A DNA stretch of 64,000 bases, from assembly GCF_026151165.2 (NCBI RefSeq), contig NZ_CP117849.1:1364001-1428000 (forward strand), written 5' to 3'. Made by a program: the position numbers and the translations under genes. Numbering within the stretch: position 1 is the stretch's first letter; every line of letters begins with the position of its first letter. Source of the stretch: Cryobacterium sp. SO2. Its GTDB lineage: Bacteria; Actinomycetota; Actinomycetes; Actinomycetales; Microbacteriaceae. Under the pieces are notes generated by a model. It did not search any database, was not told the origin of the DNA, and saw nothing but the letters and a program-made list of their open reading frames with translations. Of this stretch, positions 53,623 through 64,000 are shown one piece after another.

Positions 53623-55059
53623 ATGACCGGTGACAAGAGTGTGAACCGCGCGGGCGAGGCGGGTGCCCTGTGGGGCGGCCGCTTCGCCGGCGGACCGTCG
53701 CCGGAATTGGCGCGCCTGAGCAAGTCGACGCATTTCGACTGGCAACTGGCCGGGTACGACATCCGCGGGTCGCGTGCTCACGCACGCGCCCTCGCGGCCG
53801 CCGGCTACCTCACCGAGGACGAGCTGGCCGGCATGATCGCGGGTCTGGACACCCTGGACGAGGCCGTCAACGACGGCCGGTTCCAGCCTGCCCCCACCGA
53901 CGAAGACGTGCACTCCGCGCTCGAGCGTGGACTGATCGACATCGTCGGCACCGAACTGGGCGGCAAGCTGCGCGCCGGTCGCAGCCGCAACGACCAGGTG
54001 GCCACCCTGGTGCGGATGCTGCTGCGCGACCACGCCGCCGTCATCGCCGGGCTGCTGATCGACCTCATCGACGCCCTCGCCGCACAGGCCGAGGCCAACG
54101 AGCACGCGATCATGCCCGGCCGCACCCACCTGCAGCACGCCCAACCGGTGCTGTTGGCCCACCACCTCTTCGCGCACTGCTGGCCGCTCGTGCGTGACCT
54201 CGAGCGATTCACCGACTGGAACAAGCGGGCGAACTTCTCCCCATACGGTTCCGGCGCCCTGGCCGGCAACACCCTCGGCCTCGACGCCGGCATGATCGCC
54301 ACCGAGCTCGGCTTCGGCGCCGTGGTGGAGAACTCGATCGACGGCACCGCCAGCCGGGACCTGGTCGCGGAGTTCGCCTACATCACCGCCCAGATCGGCA
54401 TCGACCTGTCCCGCCTGGCCGAGGAGATCATCCTCTGGAACACGCGCGAATTCGGTTTCGTCACCCTCGACGACTCCTACTCCACGGGCTCGTCGATCAT
54501 GCCGCAGAAGAAGAACCCCGACATCGCCGAGCTCGCGCGCGGCAAATCCGGCCGTCTGATCGGCAATCTCACCGGGCTGCTCACCACCCTCAAGGGTCTC
54601 CCGCTCGCGTACAACCGCGACCTGCAGGAAGACAAGGAGCCGGTTTTCGACTCCATCGAAACCCTCGAGGTGCTGCTGCCCGCGTTCACCGGCATGATCG
54701 CCACGATCACCTTCCACACCGAGCGCATGGCCGAACTGGCCCCGCAGGGATTCTCCCTGGCAACGGATGTCGCCGAATGGCTGGTCAAACGGCACGTCAG
54801 CTTCCGCGACGCGCACGAGATCACCGGCACCATGGTGAAGGTCGCCGAGGCCAAGGGCCTCGACCTGCACGAGATCGACGACGCCGGACTCGCCGAGATC
54901 TCCCCGCACCTCACCCCCGAGGTGCGCGAGGTGCTCACCATCCAGGGCTCGGTCACCCGCCGCGACGGCCAGGCCGGCACGGCTCCCGTGCGGGTCGCCG
55001 AACAGCGTGCCGCCCTGGTGGCGCGCGTGCGCGGCCTCGCCACGGCGCTGGCCCGCTGA
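53623..55059 (+). CDS. argH: Argininosuccinate lyase
   Basis: ArgH releases arginine and fumarate. The 478-aa protein has GRSRNDQVAT near 118-127, GRTHLQHAQP near 165-174 and the fumarase-superfamily signature GSSIMPQKKNPD near 288-299. ATG 53623 is preferred; long upstream frames run through argG out of phase. Arginine synthesis from glutamate is complete in this cluster. Confidence 0.95.
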   Translation: MTGDKSVNRAGEAGALWGGRFAGGPSPELARLSKSTHFDWQLAGYDIRGSRAHARALAAAGYLTEDELAGMIAGLDTLDEAVNDGRFQPAPTDEDVHSALERGLIDIVGTELGGKLRAGRSRNDQVATLVRMLLRDHAAVIAGLLIDLIDALAAQAEANEHAIMPGRTHLQHAQPVLLAHHLFAHCWPLVRDLERFTDWNKRANFSPYGSGALAGNTLGLDAGMIATELGFGAVVENSIDGTASRDLVAEFAYITAQIGIDLSRLAEEIILWNTREFGFVTLDDSYSTGSSIMPQKKNPDIAELARGKSGRLIGNLTGLLTTLKGLPLAYNRDLQEDKEPVFDSIETLEVLLPAFTGMIATITFHTERMAELAPQGFSLATDVAEWLVKRHVSFRDAHEITGTMVKVAEAKGLDLHEIDDAGLAEISPHLTPEVREVLTIQGSVTRRDGQAGTAPVRVAEQRAALVARVRGLATALAR

Positions 55060-55096
55060 GAACCATGACCGCAGCAGCCTGAGTGGCGGTAAGTGG

Positions 55097-55696
55097 ATGA
55101 CTGTCGACCGTGACCTGTTCGCGCAGGGCGCGGTCGACGTCGCCCCGCTCCTGCTGGGCGGTCTCCTGCGGCACGGCTCAACGGTGCTGCGCATCACCGA
55201 GGTCGAGGCCTACCTGGCCGGAGCCGATCCGGGCTCGCATGCCTTCCGTGGCCGCACTCCGCGCAACAGCACCATGTTCGGCCCTCCGGGGCACCTCTAC
55301 GCCTACTTCAGCTACGGCATGCACGTCTGCGCGAACATCGTCTGCTCACCGGCGGGCGAGGCATCCGGCGTGCTGCTGCGGGCCGGTGAGATCGTCGCCG
55401 GCATCGACGACGCCAGAGAGCGACGCGGTCCGGCTGTCAGCGACCGCGACCTGGCGCGGGGCCCGGCGCGGCTGACCCGGGCGTTGGGCATCCGGCTCGA
55501 CCAGGATGGCGCCGACCTGGCCGCCGAGCCGTTCGACCTCACCCTGCCCGACACTCCGGTGGCGGCGCTGAGCGGGCCGCGCACCGGTGTGGGCGGCGCG
55601 GGCGGCGGTGCCGACTTCTCTTGGCGGTTCTGGATCGCGGGGGACCGCACGGTCTCGGCCTACCGGCGCCACCCCAACCTCGCTGCGCCCGCCTGA
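55097..55696 (+). CDS. 3-methyladenine DNA glycosylase (AAG/MPG family)
   Basis: This 199-aa protein belongs to the mammalian-type AAG family that removes alkylated purines. ITEVEAYLAGADPGSHAFRG near 32-51 and GHLYAYFSYGMHVCANIV near 65-82 contain the conserved catalytic Glu and the Tyr/His base-flipping pocket. It lies 37 nt after argH in the same direction, probably transcribed with it. ATG 55097 follows GGCGGTAAGTGG, a weak site. Confidence 0.9.
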   Translation: MTVDRDLFAQGAVDVAPLLLGGLLRHGSTVLRITEVEAYLAGADPGSHAFRGRTPRNSTMFGPPGHLYAYFSYGMHVCANIVCSPAGEASGVLLRAGEIVAGIDDARERRGPAVSDRDLARGPARLTRALGIRLDQDGADLAAEPFDLTLPDTPVAALSGPRTGVGGAGGGADFSWRFWIAGDRTVSAYRRHPNLAAPA

Positions 55697-55718
55697 TCAC
55701 CCACCATCCGTGCTCCGC

Positions 55719-55740
55719 ATTAGGTTGCACGCAATCTAAT
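55719..55740 (+). promoter_or_regulatory. OhrR-type operator before ohrR
   Basis: ATTAGGTTG (55719-55727) and CAATCTAAT (55732-55740) form a 22-bp palindrome with one mismatch around CACG. It resembles known OhrR operators and covers the -35 region of the promoter whose -10 box is at 55756, fitting negative autoregulation. Confidence 0.7.
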
Positions 55741-55755
55741 TGTGCAAAACCCTGC

Positions 55756-55761
55756 TAGGGT
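55756..55761 (+). promoter_or_regulatory. -10 box of ohrR (leaderless type)
   Basis: TAGGGT ends 7 nt before ATG 55768. Confidence 0.55.
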
Positions 55762-55767
55762 TCAGAG

Positions 55768-56208
55768 ATGGCCGACACGCAGATGCTTCCCCCCGAGCAG
55801 CAGATCTGTTTTGCGCTCTACTCCGCATCCCGGTCGATCACCGGGCGCTACCGCACCCTGCTCGCTCCGCTCGGCATCACGTATCCGCAGTACCTCGCCA
55901 TGCTCGTGCTCTGGGAAACGGGCACCAGCACGGTCAGCCAGCTCGGTGACCGCTTGCAGCTCGATTCCGGAACGCTGTCACCGCTGCTGAAGAGGCTCGA
56001 GTCGCTCGGCCTGGTCACGCGGGGGCGCTCCGAGAGCGACGAGCGCGTCGTGAAGATCGCCCTCACCCCGGCCGGTGACGCGATGCGGAGTCACGCGCCG
56101 CACATCGCGGAGCAGATCTGCGCGTCGACCGGGCTGCCCCTGGACGAACTCGTCGACCTGCAGAACCAGATCGCCGCTCTCGCCCAGCGCGTGCGCGCGC
56201 TCACCTGA
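55768..56208 (+). CDS. ohrR: MarR family regulator, OhrR-like
   Basis: The 146-aa protein has the single N-terminal redox cysteine of OhrR at residue 14 in QQICFALYSASR, LGITYPQYLAMLVLWE near 33-48 and a winged helix with SQLGDRLQLDSGTLSPLLKRLE. OhrR-type repressors release DNA when this cysteine is oxidised by organic hydroperoxides. The palindromic operator upstream and the peroxidase gene downstream support this role. Confidence 0.9.
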   Translation: MADTQMLPPEQQICFALYSASRSITGRYRTLLAPLGITYPQYLAMLVLWETGTSTVSQLGDRLQLDSGTLSPLLKRLESLGLVTRGRSESDERVVKIALTPAGDAMRSHAPHIAEQICASTGLPLDELVDLQNQIAALAQRVRALT

Positions 56209-56275
56209 CTTTTCCCGACCCGAACCGGCCTTTCCGGCCGGCTCCACCACTCCACCCCACAGAAAAGGACACCGT

Positions 56276-56740
56276 ATGCCCACACGCACCGCACGCACTG
56301 GCTGGACCGGAACTCTCGAAGCCGGGGAGGGCCAGGTCGAACTGACCAGCTCGGGCCTCGGCACGTTCGACGTCTCGTTCCCCAAGCGGAGTGCCGACAG
56401 CGCGAACGGCTTCACGAGCCCCGAAGAACTGCTCGCCGCCGCCCACTCGGCCTGCTACTCCATGCAGCTCTCGGCCGAACTGGCGGCAGCCGGCGACATC
56501 ACCATCGAGGCCCTCGACGTGTCGGCCGACGTGAGCCTCGGCGCCGACCCGGCCGGCGGCTTCCGCCTCACCGGCATCCACCTCACCGTGCGCGGCGAAG
56601 TGACCGGCATGGACAGCGAGACGTTCCTGGCTGCCGCGGACGCCGCCAAGCTGAACTGCCCCGTCAGCAAGGCCCTCACCGGCGTCGACATCACGCTCGA
56701 CGCGGTGCTCGAAGAACTCGACGAGGCGCTGCAGGCCTAA
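56276..56740 (+). CDS. OsmC/Ohr family organic hydroperoxide reductase
   Basis: The 154-aa protein has redox cysteines at 60 (AAAHSACYSM) and 128 (NCPVSKAL). It is the probable target of the adjacent OhrR-like regulator and detoxifies lipid or other organic peroxides. By sequence it looks OsmC-like, though the OhrR pairing is classic for Ohr. ATG 56276 follows AAAAGGA. It shares about the same fold and motifs with the OsmC at 1428-1853 but is a distinct paralogue. Confidence 0.9.
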   Translation: MPTRTARTGWTGTLEAGEGQVELTSSGLGTFDVSFPKRSADSANGFTSPEELLAAAHSACYSMQLSAELAAAGDITIEALDVSADVSLGADPAGGFRLTGIHLTVRGEVTGMDSETFLAAADAAKLNCPVSKALTGVDITLDAVLEELDEALQA

Positions 56741-56755
56741 GACCCGCACGCAACG

Positions 56756-56790
56756 AAGCCCGGCCGCTGGAAGCTCAGCGTGCCGGGCTT
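56756..56790. terminator. Bidirectional terminator after the OsmC/Ohr gene
   Basis: AAGCCCGGC (56756-56764) pairs with 56782-56790, extended by CGCTG/CAGCG (56765-56769 with 56776-56780). It lies between convergent genes and has a TTTGT tail on the plus strand. Confidence 0.8.
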
Positions 56791-56807
56791 TGTCATGCCT
56801 GAGGAAC

Positions 56808-57440
56808 TCAGGACTGGGCGAGGCTCACCAGGATGGCGCAGGCACAGGCCCAGATGAGGCTCGCGAAGGTGCCGATGATGAAGCGTTCCCTGGCCTCGGA
56901 AGACGCCAGCTCGGTGAAGCGGCCGACGCCCTTGATGGCGACGACCACGGCGAGGGCCTCGGGGAAGCCGGCCAGGATCGCGCCGGCGACGGCCAGGCGC
57001 TCGAGCACGCCGATGGTGAGTCCGCCGCGCAGCACCTCGTGCACGGCAGGGGCTGCGGATGTGCCGTCGGCATCGACGTCGGCATCCGTGGCCAGTGCAG
57101 TTGGCGTGTCGCTGCCGACGAGGATGCCGCCGTGGCTACCCGGTGCCACGGAGTTCTTCGTGGCCAACTGCAGCGCGAGCACGGCCGCCGGGCCGCCGCC
57201 GATCACCGCGAGCACGAGGCCGGCCAGGCAGATGACCACGCCGAAGGCCACCGGAGCGCTGCCCACCGGAATGGCGGCGAGCAGCAGTGCGGCGCCGAGG
57301 GCTCCGGCCGACGCGATGGCGAACGGCTGCTTGCCGAGCCGGAACGCCAGAATGGCCAGGATCAGCGAGGCCATCGTGACCAGGAGCAGCAGCACCCAGT
57401 ACAGGTAGAGCACGACGGAGAAGGAATCGAGGAAGGTCAT
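56808..57440 (-). CDS. Hypothetical membrane protein paired with the SatD-like gene
   Basis: I do not recognise a named family. The 210-aa protein has about five hydrophobic segments: 10-33, 38-58, 63-90, and after a hydrophilic acidic loop of about 45 residues (93-137), two more near 145-172 and 187-208. The loop is rich in Asp/Ala/Thr. Its ATG overlaps the stop of the upstream SatD-like gene (ATGA), so the two proteins are made together and likely act in one process. This DNA-binding/membrane pairing resembles a sensor or stress module, but no function can be assigned. Confidence 0.65.
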   Translation of the reverse strand: MTFLDSFSVVLYLYWVLLLLVTMASLILAILAFRLGKQPFAIASAGALGAALLLAAIPVGSAPVAFGVVICLAGLVLAVIGGGPAAVLALQLATKNSVAPGSHGGILVGSDTPTALATDADVDADGTSAAPAVHEVLRGGLTIGVLERLAVAGAILAGFPEALAVVVAIKGVGRFTELASSEARERFIIGTFASLIWACACAILVSLAQS

Positions 57441-58123
57441 GGGCGGTGGGCGTCCGTTTCGCTGGTGTCGCGGTCGAGGTTGTGTAGCAGCCTAACGAGT
57501 GCCGGATGAGCGGCGCGCTCAACTTTCCAGGAGGAGCTCTTCACCCGCTGGCTGACCGCGGCGGTGGAGATTCCCAGGGTGCGGGCGATGGCGGTCTGGG
57601 CGAGCCCGCTCTCGAGCAGGTCCACGGCCTCCCAGCCCTCGGCGGTGCGGCGCTGCCGGAGCAGCAGCAGCATGGTCACGAGCGCCTCCACCTCGGCGCC
57701 GGTGGAACTGCCGGGGGAGTCGTCCACGTTCCAGGCGATGGAGTCGGCGTCCGCGGTCTCCAGAGGGCCGGACTCCGGCGGCACATCGAGCGCGAATCTT
57801 GCCTCAAGCCTCTTCGCCCTGGTCACCGCGGCCCTGGCCGCGATGAAGGCGTCTCCCGTCGCCTGCCGGGTGGTCGCCGGAAGGGGAGTGCGGATCCGCC
57901 CGATGCCGAGGCCGATGCTCCAGAATCCGGTGCGGTGCAGATCGAGCAGGATGTTGAACGCATCCGCCGCGGTGGGCACGAGCAGCTGGATCTCGTCTCC
58001 GGAGGTCTGGTCGGGCGGCAGCGCGAAGGCCGCCGCGTGCCGGTGCACCAACTCGGCGATCATCTCGCTGGCGCGGTCTCGATCATGGCGGCTGTCGATT
58101 TGATCGGCTGTAATCACAAACAT
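57437..58123 (-). CDS. SatD-like protein with C-terminal HTH
   Basis: The 228-aa protein resembles the SatD family: ITADQIDSRHDRD at the start and a central block with GIGRIRTPLPATTRQATGDAF near 73-93. Near 180-200 is a sigma-like or MarR-like helix-turn-helix (ALQT-type: QTAIARTLGISTAAVSQRV). SatD belongs to an acid-stress operon in Streptococcus mutans; the biochemical role is unknown. GGAGG lies 9 nt before ATG 58123. Three copies of an AGGCTG-type motif upstream may be its own binding sites. It is divergent from tyrS. Confidence 0.7.
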   Translation of the reverse strand: MFVITADQIDSRHDRDRASEMIAELVHRHAAAFALPPDQTSGDEIQLLVPTAADAFNILLDLHRTGFWSIGLGIGRIRTPLPATTRQATGDAFIAARAAVTRAKRLEARFALDVPPESGPLETADADSIAWNVDDSPGSSTGAEVEALVTMLLLLRQRRTAEGWEAVDLLESGLAQTAIARTLGISTAAVSQRVKSSSWKVERAAHPALVRLLHNLDRDTSETDAHRP

Positions 58124-58200
58124 GGGTTAAGCCTCCGTCCTAAATGCAGCCTAATCAAGGTTCAAGGATTAATCCAGCCTAATTCAGCCTGGGGGCTTGA
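58124..58200 (-). promoter_or_regulatory. Repeated motif array upstream of the SatD-like gene
   Basis: On the minus strand ATTAGGCTG occurs at 58175-58183 and 58147-58155, with AGGCTG at 58185-58190 and a weaker GAGGCTTAA near 58127. The palindrome GGATTAATCC is at 58166-58175. TTGAAC near 58158-58163 could be the -35. The array is unlike the surrounding GC-rich DNA in base use and looks like an operator cluster. Confidence 0.55.
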
Positions 58201-58251
58201 TCGACCGGCCGTGTCGGATGCGGAATCCCGGGGCTGGGCTGTCGGCGCTGG

Positions 58252-58257
58252 TAATCT
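58252..58257 (+). promoter_or_regulatory. -10 box of tyrS (leaderless type)
   Basis: TAATCT ends 7 nt before GTG 58264. No T-box leader is present. Confidence 0.6.
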
Positions 58258-58263
58258 GGCTTC

Positions 58264-59565
58264 GTGTCAGACCCCAGCATCCTTGCCCAGCAAGCCAACG
58301 ATCCCACCTTCGCCGACGTTTGGGAGGAAATCTCCTGGCGCGGCCTGGTTCACGTCTCCACAGACGAGGCGGCGCTCCGCGCGCTGCTCGCCGGGGACCC
58401 GATCACGTACTACTGCGGCTTCGATCCCACCGCCGCGAGCCTGCACCTGGGCAACCTCGTGCAGCTGTTGCTGATGCGCCGCCTCCAGCTGGCCGGACAC
58501 CGCCCGCTCGGACTCGTCGGCGGGTCCACTGGCCTCATCGGCGACCCGCGCCCCACGGCCGAACGCACCCTGAACACCCCAGAGGTCGTCAACGAGTGGG
58601 TCGGGTACCTGCAGGCGCAGGTCACCCGCTTCCTCAGCGCCGAGGGCGACAATGCCGTGACCCTGGTGAACAACCTCGACTGGACGGCGCCGCTGTCGGC
58701 GATCGACTTCCTGCGCGACATCGGCAAGTACTACCGGGTGGGCACCATGCTCAAGAAGGATGCGGTGAGCGCCCGGCTCAATTCCGACGCCGGCATCAGC
58801 TACACCGAGTTCAGCTACCAGGTGCTGCAGGGCATGGACTTCCTCGAGCTCTACCGCAGCTACGGCTGTGTGCTGCAAACCGGGGGTAGCGACCAGTGGG
58901 GCAACCTCACCAGTGGCACCGACCTCATCCACCGCGCGGAAGGCACCAGCGTGCACGCGATCGGCACGCCGCTGATCACAAACACCGACGGCACCAAGTT
59001 CGGCAAGAGCGAGGGCAATGCCGTGTGGCTGGACCCTGCTCTCACGAGCCCGTACGCGATGTACCAGTTCTGGCTCAATACCGATGACTCCGATGTGATC
59101 GCCCGGCTCAAGATCTTCACTTTCCTCACCCGTGAGCAGATCGAGGCTCTCGCGGAGTTGGTGGCCACCGAGCCGTTCAAGCGGGAGGCCCAGCGCACAC
59201 TCGCGTTCGAGGTGACGAGCCTCGTGCACGGTGTCGCGGCAACGGATGCCGCCATCCAGGCCACCCAGGCGCTCTTCGGTCAGGGCGACCTGGCCGACCT
59301 CGACCCGGCGACCCTCGAGGCGGCCCTGCGCGCGCTGCCGAACACCACGACTTCCCCGCAGGCGCAGGTCATGCAACTGCTGGTGGACACCGGACTCACC
59401 AAGAGCCTGGGCGAAGCGCGGCGTGCGATCGGCCAGGGCGGGGTGTACCTCAACAACGTGAAGGTCACGGACGAGGCGGCCACCGTTGAGGGCTCGGTTC
59501 TGCGTGGGGGAGTGGCTGTGCTGCGGCGCGGCAAGAAGACCCTCGCCGGCGTCTTCGTCGAGTAG
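58264..59565 (+). CDS. tyrS: Tyrosine--tRNA ligase
   Basis: TyrS charges tRNA-Tyr. The 433-aa class I enzyme has the HIGH-type motif HLGN at 61-64, GGSDQWGN near 208-215 and the KMSKS-type motif KFGKSEGN near 243-250. An S4-like RNA-binding domain ends the protein (GLTKSLGEARRAIGQGGVYLNNVKV, quoted in part as SLGEARRAIGQGGVYLN). It is the last protein gene before the rRNA operon. Confidence 0.96.
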   Translation: MSDPSILAQQANDPTFADVWEEISWRGLVHVSTDEAALRALLAGDPITYYCGFDPTAASLHLGNLVQLLLMRRLQLAGHRPLGLVGGSTGLIGDPRPTAERTLNTPEVVNEWVGYLQAQVTRFLSAEGDNAVTLVNNLDWTAPLSAIDFLRDIGKYYRVGTMLKKDAVSARLNSDAGISYTEFSYQVLQGMDFLELYRSYGCVLQTGGSDQWGNLTSGTDLIHRAEGTSVHAIGTPLITNTDGTKFGKSEGNAVWLDPALTSPYAMYQFWLNTDDSDVIARLKIFTFLTREQIEALAELVATEPFKREAQRTLAFEVTSLVHGVAATDAAIQATQALFGQGDLADLDPATLEAALRALPNTTTSPQAQVMQLLVDTGLTKSLGEARRAIGQGGVYLNNVKVTDEAATVEGSVLRGGVAVLRRGKKTLAGVFVE

Positions 59566-60127
59566 TCCGGCGCTCGCTCGCGGTATGTGACCGGCAGGTT
59601 ACGGCGGCATTGCGGGTAAATGTCGATTTCCGACACGCCCGGGATGCTCCCGGGATTGCGGGCCCTCCGGAAGCCGCGTAATGTCATCTCTTGTCACCCC
59701 ACAGGTGCGGAAAGCCGAAGAGCTTCCCGGCCTCAAGCGGGACCACTTCCAAGTGTGGCAGCGAATTTATTCGTTCTGTCATGCTTGATGGCGTTTGATC
59801 CACTCCAAATCTGGGGTAGATCGTAACGACACGAAAACAGAATTACATCGAAGTGCCTCAGTGCAAAGGTCAATTGGCCGGCGGCTGGGTGCGTCCGATC
59901 CTTGAGAACTCAACAGCGTGCACAATGTCAAATGCCAAAAACCTCGTGGTTTGGATCCGTTTCTAGCGGTGAAGGGCCAAGAGATTCCTTTGGAAAACAT
60001 TTAAACAACAAAGCAAGTCAGTAATGATTTGTTCTGTCAGTTTCAAACTTGTGTCTTGTTCGCCTATTCCGGCGGCTGGACACACTAGATGTGCCCACTG
60101 AGCTTGCTTGGTGAGGCTATTAAACAT
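59566..60127 (+). promoter_or_regulatory. rrn promoter and leader region
   Basis: This 562-nt gap has no gene. A 7-bp hairpin (59638-59644 with 59648-59654) could end tyrS transcription. TTGATC (59795-59800) and TAGATC (59817-59822), 16 nt apart, form the best rRNA promoter candidate. The DNA from about 59750 is clearly AT-richer. TTGAGAACTCAACAGCG at 59902-59918 is the conserved pre-rRNA leader element of actinobacteria; a related element precedes 23S at 61962. Confidence 0.6.

Positions 60128-64000
<3,873 letters not shown>

Overview
The window is GC-rich chromosomal core DNA from an actinobacterium, most likely family Microbacteriaceae. The 16S rRNA resembles Cryobacterium and its relatives, but that is from memory, not a search. 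Supporting evidence: the order ftsK-pgsA-cinA-clgR-DUF3046-recA-recX-miaB-miaA-dapF-hflX with lexA nearby, which is the actinobacterial order known from Mycobacterium; a 23S rRNA carrying the actinobacterial helix-54a type insertion; an rrn spacer with no tRNA; and many leaderless promoters. I found no transposase, integrase, phage gene, CRISPR array or tRNA gene.

Layout. 1-523: no gene; a two-level tandem repeat. 524-2920 (minus): thioredoxin-like protein, DUF4395 membrane protein, OsmC peroxiredoxin and a TIGR01777 epimerase. 3077-5789: dapA and RNase J. 5985-8991: a MacAB-like ABC efflux operon (adaptor, ATPase, permease). 9136-18672: ftsK, pgsA, cinA, clgR, a DUF3046 gene, recA, recX, miaB, miaA. 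18732-21903: dapF, a convergent RsmC-like methyltransferase, hflX. 22041-25549: a structured leader resembling a SAM-class riboswitch, then metF-metE. 25621-27008: lexA divergent from a LysM protein, with an SOS box between them. 27063-31028: hisC-hisB-hisH-priA-sseB. 31218-36909: lhr helicase overlapping a Nei-type glycosylase gene. 37042-38871: DUF1844 (minus), then infC-rpmI-rplT, where infC appears to start with ATC. 38980-46839: TrmH-type methyltransferase, a glutamate-type ABC transporter (gluABCD, with a probable frameshift at the gluA start), pheS-pheT. 46967-55059: argCJBDFGH without argR. 55097-58123: 3-methyladenine glycosylase, ohrR-osmC, and a minus-strand pair (SatD-like HTH protein, membrane protein). 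58264-59565: tyrS. 59566-64000: rrn promoter and leader, 16S, spacer, and the 5' part of 23S.

How the parts fit. The window combines biosynthesis (lysine, histidine, methionine, arginine) with the SOS core (recA, lexA and the LysM gene share the box TCGAA-N6-TTCGG), tRNA and ribosome functions, and thiol/peroxide defence. Regulation visible in the DNA: at least eleven genes have a TAnnnT -10 box ending 7-8 nt before the start codon, the leaderless arrangement; ohrR has an operator-like palindrome; metF-metE has a switch-like leader; and infC combines a non-canonical start codon with a complementary sequence that could mask its ribosome binding site.

I see no cassette that looks like a wholly new system. 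The least explained signals are the infC leader, the metF leader, two related long inverted repeats placed at the same distance before lhr and argC, the 123-bp higher-order repeat at the left edge, the AGGCTG-type motif array before the SatD-like gene, and the thioredoxin/DUF4395/OsmC cluster.
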